In this document: piece after piece, positions 21,099 through 33,800 of the stretch
Layout of the letters: each line of letters starts with the position of its first letter
Position numbering within the stretch: the stretch's first letter is position 1
NCBI GenBank assembly: GCA_934045905.1
Contig: OW203763.1
Span: forward strand, 18,110,948-18,174,947
Direction of reading: 5' to 3'
Origin: Leuctra nigra
Taxonomy: Eukaryota > Arthropoda > Insecta > Plecoptera > Leuctridae
DNA length: 64,000 nucleotides
The notes under the pieces: generated by a model
Told to the model about the DNA's origin: nothing
Databases searched by the model: none
What the model saw: only the letters and a program-made list of their open reading frames with translations
Translations under genes and position numbers: made by a program

Positions 21099-21890
21099 GG
21101 CGATACTTCAGGCACACGTGGTGATTGTCTCTTTATAGTTAAAATAAAGAGATAAGTAATCAGAGATCGAATTGAAAGATGAGTTGTCTCGGGGGCAACG
21201 CCCAACTATACCTACAGTTCGCCCCACGCAATGACAGACTGAACTAGCTCACATTATATTAGTAAAAAACTACATATCACACTACTTATGAAGGCCACTT
21301 CATGTATAATACTGGAATGATACGTGTACGGTCCTATTTGAAAAACTATGTTATTATAAATTTAAAAATTACACGTATTTAAAGCTACCTACAGAAAAAA
21401 CGAAGCGTAACAACACTTGCAAACACCTGATGCGTTGCTTGCGCTTTCTTCTTTGTCGAAGTAGTTCATCATTTTAACGCTCAACCGGTACAGGTGCTGC
21501 AGGGACGCCATTGGCTTAAATGAAGACCCGCGAAATTATTTAAATTTAAAATTGATTCATTCTATCAGCATAAAGAAAAAAATACTTACAAGTTTAATCA
21601 ACAACATGTATTTTATTGGATTAACTACTAATACCAATTTAATATGACAATGATTACTATCTATGAATAATATTACATAACTTACAGCTAAACTATGATT
21701 TTGTATTAGGGCGAGTACATACATCAAATGACAAATACAAATACAAAATAATCATAAAATGAGTTAAAAAAATTAATTTATCTATGAACAATTAAAGCAT
21801 AATGTTAAGAGATTATGTTACTTTAAGTAGAACTCCATTATTCTAAACAAAGTAGGTATTTGAAAACTATTCTCCAACAAGGGCATGCCT
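21099..21890 (-). promoter_or_regulatory. Gli upstream region and CHRDL 3' UTR
   Basis: The 792-bp gap between the Gli start and the CHRDL stop. It should contain the Gli promoter and 5' UTR and the end of the CHRDL transcript. An AATAAA on the minus strand at 21617-21612 is a candidate CHRDL polyadenylation signal, about 275 nt after the stop. No other feature is seen. Confidence 0.45.
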
Positions 21891-24800
21891 TTATAGAGTT
21901 AAAATTTGCATCTCAGTTAATTGGCATCGTTTACGTTTACTTATTTTCTGTAAATTCAAATTATCTTCAATCCGTTCAATTTTCTTTGCACAATCTGAAG
22001 TACAGCGTGACTTTATTTTCTTCTCTCGACGTTCAAATTTGATCACGTGTTCTAGAAAATAGAAATAAATGAATCAATCAAATTATAAATCACAATAAAA
22101 ATGTAATTCTACAATGTCAAATAATAAATATAATTTATTTTGATAATTAAGATGATTATTAAAACCACAGTTCATGCCAAATGACTTACTTGATGTTGAT
22201 GCACCTAGAATGACAAACTTGAATTTTACTGCTAACTGCTTAAAATCTTGCATTGTTATTGTTTGAGTTTGGAACGTCTCAATTCTGCCCCTGTGAAGTA
22301 CCCATGAATGTAAAACGACGTCTGTTTTTGCGTTTCCAAGCTTTTGAAATGCATACTGAAAAAAGTAAGACACATTAATTTATATATTTTTAATAGTATT
22401 TCGGAGTTCACGCAAATATTGGTCAAGATTAATCTTGATTTGGTGAAGTCCACTTACTTATTGTGATTTGTGGGTGCTCTTTATACGTAATTCAATACTA
22501 ATAGAAATAGTATAATATACATAAAAGTAATTTTAGGGAGATTATAGGCTCAATTTTGTAGCTACTCTTAAAATCAAATTTGCAGTACAGCATTTTGATT
22601 TTCCAGAACTAACTATATGCTAACTTAAAACCAATTTAATTTTGCTGTCCTCAAAGATTGCTGTTCAGCTAAATTGCAACGAGTAAATAGAGGTACTTGT
22701 CGAATTACCAATAAAGTATGTTTTCAAAAATAAATCAAGGAAGTTATTCAACCTCTTCCCGACAGCCAGAAAAATGTACTATACTTGTGAAAATGATTCC
22801 CTGACTGAGTGGCTTCTTTTCATAACGTTATTTACAAATTGTCAAATTGTCTGGAGAAGTCAAATTTTCATGTTTATTTTTTCCGATCTTGACTTTTTTA
22901 GATTTTAAAAAAGGTATTGTGATTCTTATTGTAATATTACGATTTCTTTTCTATGTTCCTATATTTAATTGATTTTTGTGTGCTTATCTTTCCAGAGTGT
23001 TTACTGACTGTTTCAGTAAGTCTGTAGCAAATGGAACTGTCTCTTACTTGTGTGAATTGAGAGAGATCCCCAGCACCTCGAGCTCGATACACCATCAGGT
23101 CCAGATTACGCGGCACACATTGTCTGGGCCCGTCTCCTTCGAAACTGTTTTCCTTCACTAGTCCTGTTACACCGAGACAGATGGTATCGTGAACAACAAG
23201 CAACAATGTCAACAACAATGTCTGTGTGGGTTCTACTGCTAGCAAGAGATCCACAAGGCGCTGTATTGTCTCCAATAGTATTTGCAATGTATCATATTGA
23301 GTTGATTTTTTTTTAACTTGAATGAAAATCGAAATATATTTAATTTATCTTCCTATACTTTGTGTTCTTACTTCTCCGCTTTATCACTAAAGAAGAAGAA
23401 TATACTACACACAAGAAGGCTCCATTTTTCGGAATTAAAATTCAGAACAATTGAGCCTTTTGTGTGGATTCTCTTGCCCTTATCTTGCATTTATAGACGG
23501 GTCGCCAGCTTTGTTATTTCTCATCAGATTCAGATGATATGAACGAAGAAGGTGATAAGATGAGAAAAGTATTTGTGGCGGATTATTGTTACCTAGAATT
23601 TGCCTCTGGAGTGATTGAAACAACGAAAAAACTCAATCAGTAATGTCAGCCACGGGAATTGAACACCAGGCCCCCGTATTTCAAGTCAACACTTGAGCCA
23701 ACGTGTACGTACAATATTGATGTGACATACGGAGCAAGTTGGCTCAAGCAGTAACGCTCTGGACTTGCACTTCGAGGTCCTGGGATCGATTCCCAAGTAG
23801 GTTTATTCGTGGATTCTAGGATTCCCTCAGTCACGAGGCAAATGTTGGAACGTTCCGACTAATTGCCCACGACAGCCTCCTGCCTGCCTTTGATTCGTCG
23901 CCAATAGAGTTGCAGAACAGTGTGATATTAAACATGATGCTAAATGCTATACATCACAGGTAGAAGGCCGGAAGTTCATTTTCTCGATTTTTCTTTGTAT
24001 ACTTTTGAAATTATGTAATAGGGAAGTTTCCGCAAAATTAGATTTCAGAATAATAGTTATTTTATGAAAGTTGAGATGTGGCTGAATACAGATTTCGTAT
24101 TACTTTTGTTGTGAGATGAAAGATTGATACATTTCTTACAATTTAAAAACAGGAAAATTGACAATGACATCACAATTTGCTATTGCCATGGGCAACAAAG
24201 GAATCACCATGGTAACACAATATGGTAGGAGACTTGGAAATAACATCACAATCCTGATTCTCATTGCCTGCCGTTTTTCCCGCCAAAATATCCAATTACA
24301 TTTAAATTTGATTTTTATGAATGAAAATTTTAAATGTCGCTAGTGATAAGTGTGTTTGTCATCGTTATTTGTGTCGATATTTACAAATGAACTTTAAAAT
24401 AAAAATTCACGATACTTCCCTATTGAAGTAATATTCTCTTTCACAATGGCTCATATCATTGTCACCACTACAAATATAATTGGATGAAGGCAGAATTACT
24501 GGTCTTTGAGTTCACCTCAATAATAATTGAAATGTACTTCCGGCCTTCTACATCTGAGGTACAGAATGTTACCTATCGAAGGGCAGGTGAGACAGCATTG
24601 TCCGAACTGCTTGACGGGACGAACACATGCTAGAGTCTGTTTACTCGGGCAACGGAATCGGCTGCAAATGATGCTGCCCCGATTGCAATGACACATGACA
24701 CAATCCATGGGCCCGAATGGACCAATGACTGGGTGCCATGAGGCCCCGTCCATGTAGTATCTGAAAACAACAACATCAGTTACCTACGAGGATTCAGTGA

Positions 24801-27800
24801 AGCTACATGAAAGAGCTTAATTTCCTGGAGAATTGAACAAAAGTCGAAATTGATGTTTAGAAAATTTGATGATTGAGCTTTTTTTTGATGCTCCAAGAAA
24901 ATCAATCCCTTTTATGTAGATTCTATTGCCTTCTGGTAAGTCCGAGCCAGTTGATACAAAATGATGAGATAATTTATACTTTTCCAGTTTGACTTAGTTA
25001 ATTTTTTAATTATATTTATATCATAATTATATTATATTAATTCATTATATTTCCATTAAGTAACAATTTCTTAATTTTTCTTTTTTGATGTTTCTCAATG
25101 CCTCCTCTATTTCTTCTACTCTGGTCTCTTGAGATTTTTTATTCTTTTCCACCTCCTTCTCTATACTTAATCCAAATATTCTTCTATCAATCAAATACAA
25201 TAACAAAATCAGATGATCCAACGAAAAATGTCAATTACGCCTTCACTTAATATTTTAATATTTCAAAATTCGAGCATATGAAGGAGTAATAAAAGAGAAG
25301 AAGATAATCTACCGGGTAATCAATTATTTAAAACACACGAACCCTTGAACATTCCCGCCGGTATCGTCACAAATTAAAATAATAACATACAGCACAATAT
25401 TTCGAAGATGTTTCTATCTTCTTCATCAGGTGCAAACTGACGTGAAAACCAAAGGAGAAAATGCGACGGTTGCTTGTCTCTCACAATATTAGGACTATTT
25501 ATTTTAAATCGACGACGACTTTGAGAGATCTTATTTATTCCACAACAAAACCTATATATAGATGAGTATCACGTCCAGAAGTCGAAAGATGCTTGGGCAC
25601 ATATGCATACTTTTCAATGGGTAGAGGTGTAAAAGATATATCATGTAACAATAAAAAGCATAAATGTGTCGAGGCATTTTGACCGATTTTGACCCAAGGC
25701 AGTTTTTACTTTTCGGAATCATCGCGTACGGTTTTGGCTCCGTCAATTTCCCAGTTGTGTAATAAAAATAATAATAAATAGTGTGATGTAACTGGTGTTG
25801 TTATGAGTGGGAACAGGAACAGGAAGTTTCCTTGTGTCGCTGTGTCACGGTGTGTTTATTAGCCGGTTAGCTGCTCTCTGTGTTGTTTTACATCAGCTGT
25901 TTTTATCTGGGGTTTGGAGTTCGAAGTGGTTTTCGCGTCAGTGTGCATCTGATGAAGAAGACATAAACATCTTCGAATTATTGTGTAGTATTTTTTTATT
26001 TTAATTTGTGACAATACCGGTGTTTGTCCAATAGTTCGTGTGTTTTAAATAAGAAGTAAGATGTTAAGATACTACCAGTGAAAAAGTAAAAAAAAAAATC
26101 CCACATTGTTTGACCTAAGTTTCAAGACTGTAATTCCATATTTTGAAACTACTTGCTTTCCCGCTGAAATACAATCTTTATCTTTGCGTCCCTTGGGTGC
26201 CGAATGGTCACTAAAGGTCACTGGACTGGCCAGGTCACTGTTGGCGATGTCGCTCATGGATGGACAGATTGGACAACAGTTGTCCGGAGAAGTGAGGTAT
26301 TCCTGACATGACAGTTGTTCACAGGTATGGACTTCACAGAGTACCATGCCATCCTGAAACAGTACACAGTTTCAACCTTTATTTATGTATTTATGCAGCA
26401 TTGTAACAATACAACAGGTTTCACGTGTTCGAGTAATCATTTTGTCGTAGGTCATGATTCATGATTGTCATGAATGGTTCTGATTTTAGTGTTCGTTATC
26501 AAAGTATAACTTAATTGCCTAAAAAATAAACAAAGAACAAGAACGAAAGTGAGAATCACAACGAGAAAATAAAAATTCGGAAACTACTTTAGACACTCCA
26601 AAATGTCTCTTGTTTTGCATTTTCTAAACAATTATTATGAGGGTGAAGAAACACTCGTTGACTATAGGCAATGTCTAGTTTGTGTGACTACACCCGCACT
26701 CCACTGGAGAATAGGTACACTCGGCCAAACAAAACTTGAACGTTGACCAAATTTGAATGACTGCTGGTCATGTTTCATAACCAATCAAAGCTTGTGATTA
26801 TCATTGAAATGTGAAGTCACCTACTAGAGTGAGACAATGAGATTGCTTAGGCTGACTTCTGATGGTGCGATCTTACATTTATCAGCCTATCAGATTTATT
26901 GAACGTTCAAGTTTTGTTTGGCCAAGTGTACCTACTATAGATTCCAAAAACACAAATGAAAAGAAATTATACCAAACAATATTATAATATAATATTATAA
27001 TTTTGCATTTATAAATAAATAGAAGAGTTTGTGAAAGTCCAACGAAGTTTTTATTAACAATTTTGAACATTTCACTCACCTCACATCTGCACTGGACGCA
27101 CTGATTCGGCTGGGATAGTTTCATGAGAGTGTTGTTGGATTGAAAACTCTCTCCATCTTTGTAAATCTTGCCGTTGTGAATGCAGGCAACTACTTCAGTT
27201 GGACTCGACACTGGGTAGTCGGGCATGAGCGGTGTACTGCTCGTCGGTGTTTCTGGGAAGATGAACAAGTCCAAGTTCGTGATAATACTCAGTGGCGGCT
27301 ATTACAGTGTGCAAGGTGTGACAATTGCACACCTGATCATCCAAGAAAATTATTTAAAAGTGCTCCCTAATCCAGGAAGTAGGGAGTTAAATATTTTGTC
27401 TAATCATTTTGCTCTCCAAAAGTCGTAAAAATGCATCAATTTTAGACTAAAGATACAAAAAAATCCGGGGTTATGCGCCCCGGCCCCGCATCTGCTGGGG
27501 GCTCTCCTCTTAGAGTACTTTCTTCTACGTCCTTCTATGTAATTGAACACCTGTTGTAAAGCCAAATAGCCGCCACTGATAATACTATCATTAGGTTTAT
27601 CCAATTCAATTAATCTTTATTTGCATTTGAAAATTGATCTTATATGTAACCGCATAATCTAGTCGGGCGCTAGCTCGACGCAGCCAAGCACCGCTCTAAT
27701 TAGATAATTAGAGATTTGTGTGTCATTAAAGGGTTTCTTTCTTTCTTGGTAGTTTGAATCAAAATAGTTTTTCAAATGCAATTAAAATGGGGCCAGAATA

Positions 27801-30800
27801 TTTACCTAGATATTTTTTTCGATCATATCGGGTCAGGAAGACCCCATGGAAAATAAATATCCTATATTGACCGTTCGTGTTTGTTCAATTTCAATTTTCG
27901 GGCTTAATTGTTTATTTTTTTAAATTATTTATCAATAAATAATAAAAATGTCTCACTTTGGTCATAATCAATGAACAATGACTTTCATGATTTATAATAC
28001 TTAATCAATAAATATTCATAATAATATCAGTTACTGCGAATTGTATGCTTGGAATGAGAAAAACATCACTATGACTTACCGGCGCATATTCTACAGCAGT
28101 CAGAGTTGTGCTCGGTGCACGCCACTGGGCATGCAAGACTTGTGCAGTTCGTCCTTCCGCCCTAAAGCCCAGTTACAGAGTTACCCAGAGAGGTACAGGC
28201 GTGTAGGAACTATTTTCACCATGAGGGGGGTGTGCGACATCCAGAGAGGGGGTCTGTAGCATTTGTAGCCTCGCAGGGCGGTTTTTTAGGATTGAAACCA
28301 TTTAAAAGTGATTCTGAGGCTCTAAAATGCACAAAATGAAGCAAAAACTTTCTTTCGGTAATAAACATTTTAAAATTTTGATTTTGGGATTTTGATTTTT
28401 TTCTAAACTGCTCAAATTACAACAAACAACTCCCTATTCTTGCCCCGCAGGGCGTTTTTTTAGAATTTAAACAGTTTTTAGTGATTCTCGGTCAGTAAAT
28501 TTAATTTTGTATGGTGAATAGGGGGTCAGCTTGCTCGAGTGATCCCCCCTTCCTACGAGCATGGGTAGGTATCTACAGCGAGAGAAGTAGAAGAGAGTCC
28601 ACACAAAGAGGCTCCAGTTATTGAGAGCAAGTTGACCTAAGTTAAATGCAAAGTTTCAACATGGAAATGGAGCCTTTGGTGTGGATTCTATTCCCCTTCT
28701 TCACTGATTAGAGAATTCACACGATTTCAACTTGCAGGACAAGTTGGCATACTTTGTCATAGATACATAAGTCCCTTTTGTCAGACAAATGTGGATCTTG
28801 AAATATTAACATTCAATATTGTTGGCTCTCGGTTGTATATTTACTAGATTCTAAGTGATAAGCAATCTGTTAATCTATGACAAAATTGTTTCAAAGTACA
28901 AAACATATTTTAAAATTTCCAGCTTTTCCTGAAATTTTTAAATTATGGCCAACACATTTTAGTAGCAAAATAATACAACAAATTGTTTAAATAATATAGA
29001 GAAAAGCGTGATTCTATAGAATTGTTTACAATAAATTTTGCATTAATACGTTTTGAACTAAGAGAAAATCCATCGCTATTAAAAAAATGGTACAAAAAAT
29101 CTACAAAGTATTAAATATTTGAGCCTATACACATAATATTGGTATCCTGAAAACATTAGCCTTGCTGACAAAAAAATTTATAATTTGTAATCCATGCCAC
29201 AACTATATCAATACTAGAACTCGACGTGCCAGTGGCGCGCGGCAATGTTACCTGGAAACACTGGCAGGTGACACAGAACACTGTGCCTTGGTACTCCAGG
29301 CGCGGATGAAACACTTGGCCAGCCCCATACTCTGCGCCGCCGAATCTACACTCCGTGGCCTGAACACCAGTTTCCCCGAGCACACCACCTGAGACCAACA
29401 CACCACCTGAGCCCAACACACAGCCATAAGGGGCTGTGCATAAAGGACGTCACGCTTCAGGGGGGGAGGGGGGGGTGCACCAGTATAGGACACAGTGTGA
29501 CAGGGGGGAGGGGGGGTACTGGAGGCAGTAGGACGTCACGTTTTGATATAGATATTTTCAAGCATTTTTAATTTCAGTTGATTTGTCGGGACCGAAAATT
29601 CCGCTAAAAACGAGAAATTCTGATACATTTTACAGTCAAACATATTCTATTTAAGGGGGGTAGAGATAGATTTGTGACGTCCTTTTAGGGGGGGGGGGGG
29701 GGTCTCGAAAAGTGTGACACAGTGTGACAGGGGGGAGGGGGGGGTGTCAAAATATCCCATTTTTAGCGTGACGTCCTTTATGCACAGCCCCTAAGTATCC
29801 ACTCAGTTGCAGTGGCGTTTCGTCAGCCTAGCTCAATTATAGAAAGTTACTTTATATCTGAAGCTTCAGGAATTATGACAACTCTTTCTATTGAAGAAAA
29901 GTGTTGTTATTGACATGGGCATCCACAAGGGGGAAGGGGGGGGGGCTTCCCCCCCCCCCCCCCCATGGATGTAAGGAAAACATATTTTTTTGGGTGTTTT
30001 GCATAGTTTCATCATGGTTTCATCTTGTAAACAAAAACTCAACAAAAATAATTTATAAGTGTCAAAAAACCGAACAATGCCCTGCGGGGTAAGGTGGGGG
30101 CATGCCCTTCTCCGGCACTCCAAAGTGTCAAAATTAACAAATTATTGATAGGGTATTGAACAAAATACACCAAATAAACGTCTCAAAAATCATTTCAAAG
30201 TGTCCAAAATTCAAAAAAACGCCCTGCGGGGCAGGGTGGGAGGCGCGCCCACCTTGACCCGTCGAAAATTGTTTTCCTAACCTTGCCCCCCCCCCCCCCC
30301 TGGCAGAAATCCTGCGGACGCCCATCGTTATTGAGCACTTTATGATTAGGAGGAGGATTAGGAGGATTATGTGGAGGTAATTTTGCTATGAGAGACGAAT
30401 TATGAAGTTTAACACACACTTTGCCGTGGAATTGGAAGGGATTAGGTTTTGCAAACATTACATTTTAATTATTCCAGCGGAGCGAGCTCTGTATCTGTGT
30501 CTCATTTTTAACCTTCTCATATTTTCTTTAAATATGAAGAATCCTCCTCATAATCAAGGATGCGAAAAAACCATGCTGTCAAATCGGCTATACTCCTAAC
30601 ATAAAAATCATCGTCTTTGAATCTTACTTGATGCTTTGTTGCAAAACAGGGCGTCATTAAACCTGAATATAGTAAAGAAGCGAGGACGTGTAAGTAATCC
30701 GTATCGAGCTATTATGGCGCCTTTAGAACTCTCACCCCCTCCCCACCTCTTCCTTACCTCTTAATAAATCATTAGTTAATTATATGGCAAAAGACAAGAT

Positions 30801-33800
30801 GATTGCATCAACTTCAACCAAGAAGGAATAGCAGTGCATCGGTCAGTGGTCACTATCTTAGCTCAAAAACCCAGACGTACTCAATGAAATTTTGTGGTGT
30901 TGTTATGTAAAATTTGGTCTGCCTATACTCACTTAAATCTGTACATTTATGACTGAAATGGGTGCTGGTCCCGCTTTCGAACTTGTTATGACGAGAGGAA
31001 AACTTTGTGCTTTTTCATGGTAAATAATGAGTAATGACATTGAATGGAAACTGACAATTAATCTAGTTTGTTTACGTACAAGATGGCTACTAATTAGCTA
31101 AATTTAATCTGCAAGCCAGTAATCGAAAATAGATGCAGTTTCGAAAAACTGTAACTTTCTAATTATCTATATTTCAGAGGAACGTAGCTAATTAATTAAT
31201 CTTTAAGCCTATTTGAACATTGAAATTTCAGTCATACATAAGAAAACATTATTTTCAAGGCATGAAAGTTATTATTGTGGTGAGAAGAAATGCCAATGAA
31301 ATCATGATAACCGGAATCAAATCTGTACCTATCTATAATAATATAATATCTGTATAATAATCTATATGCACTGTAATCTTGAGTTGAAACCGGACATGAA
31401 AATATTCCACTGCGAAAGTAAAATCTTTCGTTTTTTCATTGTTAATTTTTAAATGAATGATCCAGTGGCGCAATTCCGTATGGTCAACATATTTTTCAAC
31501 AAACTCTAGAATGAGAATGTAGGTTTCTGTGGAAAACTTCCATGGAGTCAGGATGATATGAAGGGATGTGCGTTGGGAAAAATATCCGACCGAACCGGGA
31601 CTCGAACCCGGGACCTCACACTTGCCGGGCGAGAGCTCTACCAACTGAGCTACCCGGTCGGACGGACGGACATTAGACACAACGCACTGATGAGGGTTAG
31701 AGATCTCCGAGGAGAATGGAATGAAGGTAGAGATTGCTCACTACGAACTGTCATACCACCGGTGACGATGTCACCCTGTCTCTTTGCACTTGCGTGCGCA
31801 ACCCTCTTTTACTCGACTTAACGAGTTGCTTTTCAGCTCGAATGATGTGTCTAATGTGTTGTGTCTAATGTCTGTCCGTCCGACCGGGTAGCTCAGTTGG
31901 TAGAGCTCTCGCCCGGCAAGTGAGAGGTCCCGGGTTCGAGCCCCGGTTCGGTCGGATATTTTTCACAACGCACATCCCCTCATATCAAACTCTAGAATAG
32001 TCCCAGAAGTTAGAAAATATTCCCTTAAAATACTGACTGAATCCATTTTAAATTAATACTTTTCTATTAATAGTATTCTTCGATCCTGTTTAAATACGGA
32101 ATCGTAACTCAAGTTTCCCGTCTGAGATCTGAAGGAGGCATTCAAGTCTTTAACCTTCATCTCTCCGTCCCTTTTGAGTGTGTGGGTCCAGTCGTCGGGG
32201 TCACTCCAGACGCCGCCACTCTTCCCTGTACCCTCTCCAATCCCAATCCAGATCCCACCACTCAATACTCAATAGTGCCACTTAATGGTTATATGTTAGC
32301 CATGAGTCCAGACTACAGACCTGATCGAACTATAACCATTGTTCAACATCAAGCTAAAAAGAATAGAAAGCTAACTCAAGACATTCAAAGAAACTTATAT
32401 GAAATGAAGAAAGTTTTTTTTGCCTTTTACTTATACGATTAATCTGAATTAAGGTGATCGAAGGTTTTAATGAAGTGGAATAGGGCAAGACTAAAACGTT
32501 ATTTATTGGATTATTCATTTTTAATAAATCAATCAACCATATTGTTATTATTTTGTCCATTCCCCAAACTGCATCGATTTTGAAAAGCTTAGATAGTCCA
32601 TCGCGTTTGGTGTGCAATAATATATTTCGGGTCCGCACAATGTATCTGTTTCTTACAACAAGCTACGTTTAACGGCATTTTGCCAACATTTCTGAAATCT
32701 GGTTTCTCTTAAATCGCGTTATTATCATGTGCCATATCGTGAAAACTTTTTTATTTTATATTGCTCCAAAGGAAATGAGTGTTTTTCATCTTACCTCCAG
32801 GTGCCTACAAATTTCTTGTTGATTTTGTATTATGCTCTGAATATAAAAAAATCTACGAAGTCAAAGGCAGTACTGAAATTATGACTGCAAAAATGCAGTC
32901 ACTCACTGCAGTTCTCTGTGCACGGTTAGAAATGTGTGCGGAGCAGAACTGTTTTAGCAGCATCGAAGAGATAAGGGTTAATCAAACAATCACCTCTCAC
33001 TTGAGGCTTGTTGGTTAGTCTAAGCTTGAGGCGTACATGGCAGAGCTAATGGTGCCACTTGTGTGTACAGTGTGGGAATAGATTGCGAAATGATAAAGTT
33101 CATAGGTTACTTTCAAGCTACAGTACGATCTTCCGCCCACCTACATACATACCTACAGGCAAATTAGTATATGAAATATGTATGTCCGCAGTTTTAAAAA
33201 AGGAAAATTGGTTGTATTCCAAGAATTCGTTTTTCAAATAAATATAATTAGTAATCATTAGCTACTCAGGTAATTGAATTGATTAAATCTGAAATGATTG
33301 TTCTTTTTTTAACTTTTGGAGGCGACATATTAAAAAATTAATACTATTTCAAAAATGGTTTTACAGTACATTTTAAAAGAACTGTCTGTCGCAGGAGTGA
33401 AATTCTATAAGAGTAAGCACTTTCAATATATCACGAAAGTATAATAAATAATAATTGTTGTGGGTGAAACATCACTGACAAAAAAGATTCGATAAAAACT
33501 TGTGCAAAAACTTATTTTCTGTGGCAAGAAAACTGCTACTGCTATTCTGTAACAGGACAGTGGATACGATCAGAAGTCGGAACGCTTGTCAAACAATGTC
33601 CCATTTCTTCATTATTCACCCTATAAAACAAGACACTAGACCTACTACGATTCTACTATGATACCGTAGAATGTGTACGTTACTCAGAACGTGACGTATA
33701 CTCTACTAACAAAAATATGTGTAAAGTTTTCTTCTGAAAGTTTTCTTTATACTTCCACCCTCTTTTTTCCCCTACCCCAAAAAAGAAATTGAAGGTCTCA

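Larger units (their letters stand above)
31513..31985. mobile_element. Palindromic retroposon-like element carrying two opposed tRNA-like modules
   Basis: A perfect 13-bp direct repeat CAAACTCTAGAAT flanks it (31500-31512 and 31986-31998), suggesting a single insertion of 473 bp. The two arms (about 31555-31685 and 31857-31985) are inverted copies of about 130 bp, each containing a 72-bp tRNA-like sequence plus flanks with GTCCGTCCGACC, GTGTCTAATGT and GATGTGCGTT. The middle of about 170 bp is unique. There is no transposase, and no A-rich tail at either end. Confidence 0.75.

Noticed and set aside
25807..26004. Short hydrophobic plus-strand frame
   Set aside because: It lies inside the TIR element at 25325-26051 and has no homology I recognise.
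31882..31953. Functional tRNA-Ala gene
   Set aside because: The cloverleaf is complete, but U33 is replaced by C and the sequence is one arm of a duplicated mobile element; kept only as tRNA-like.
32053..32265. Minus-strand frame (SDPDDWTHTLKRDGEMKVK) as an upstream CHRDL exon
   Set aside because: It has no signal peptide or cysteine pattern, and the exon at 39478-39424 joins exon 2 in perfect phase with a proper signal peptide.
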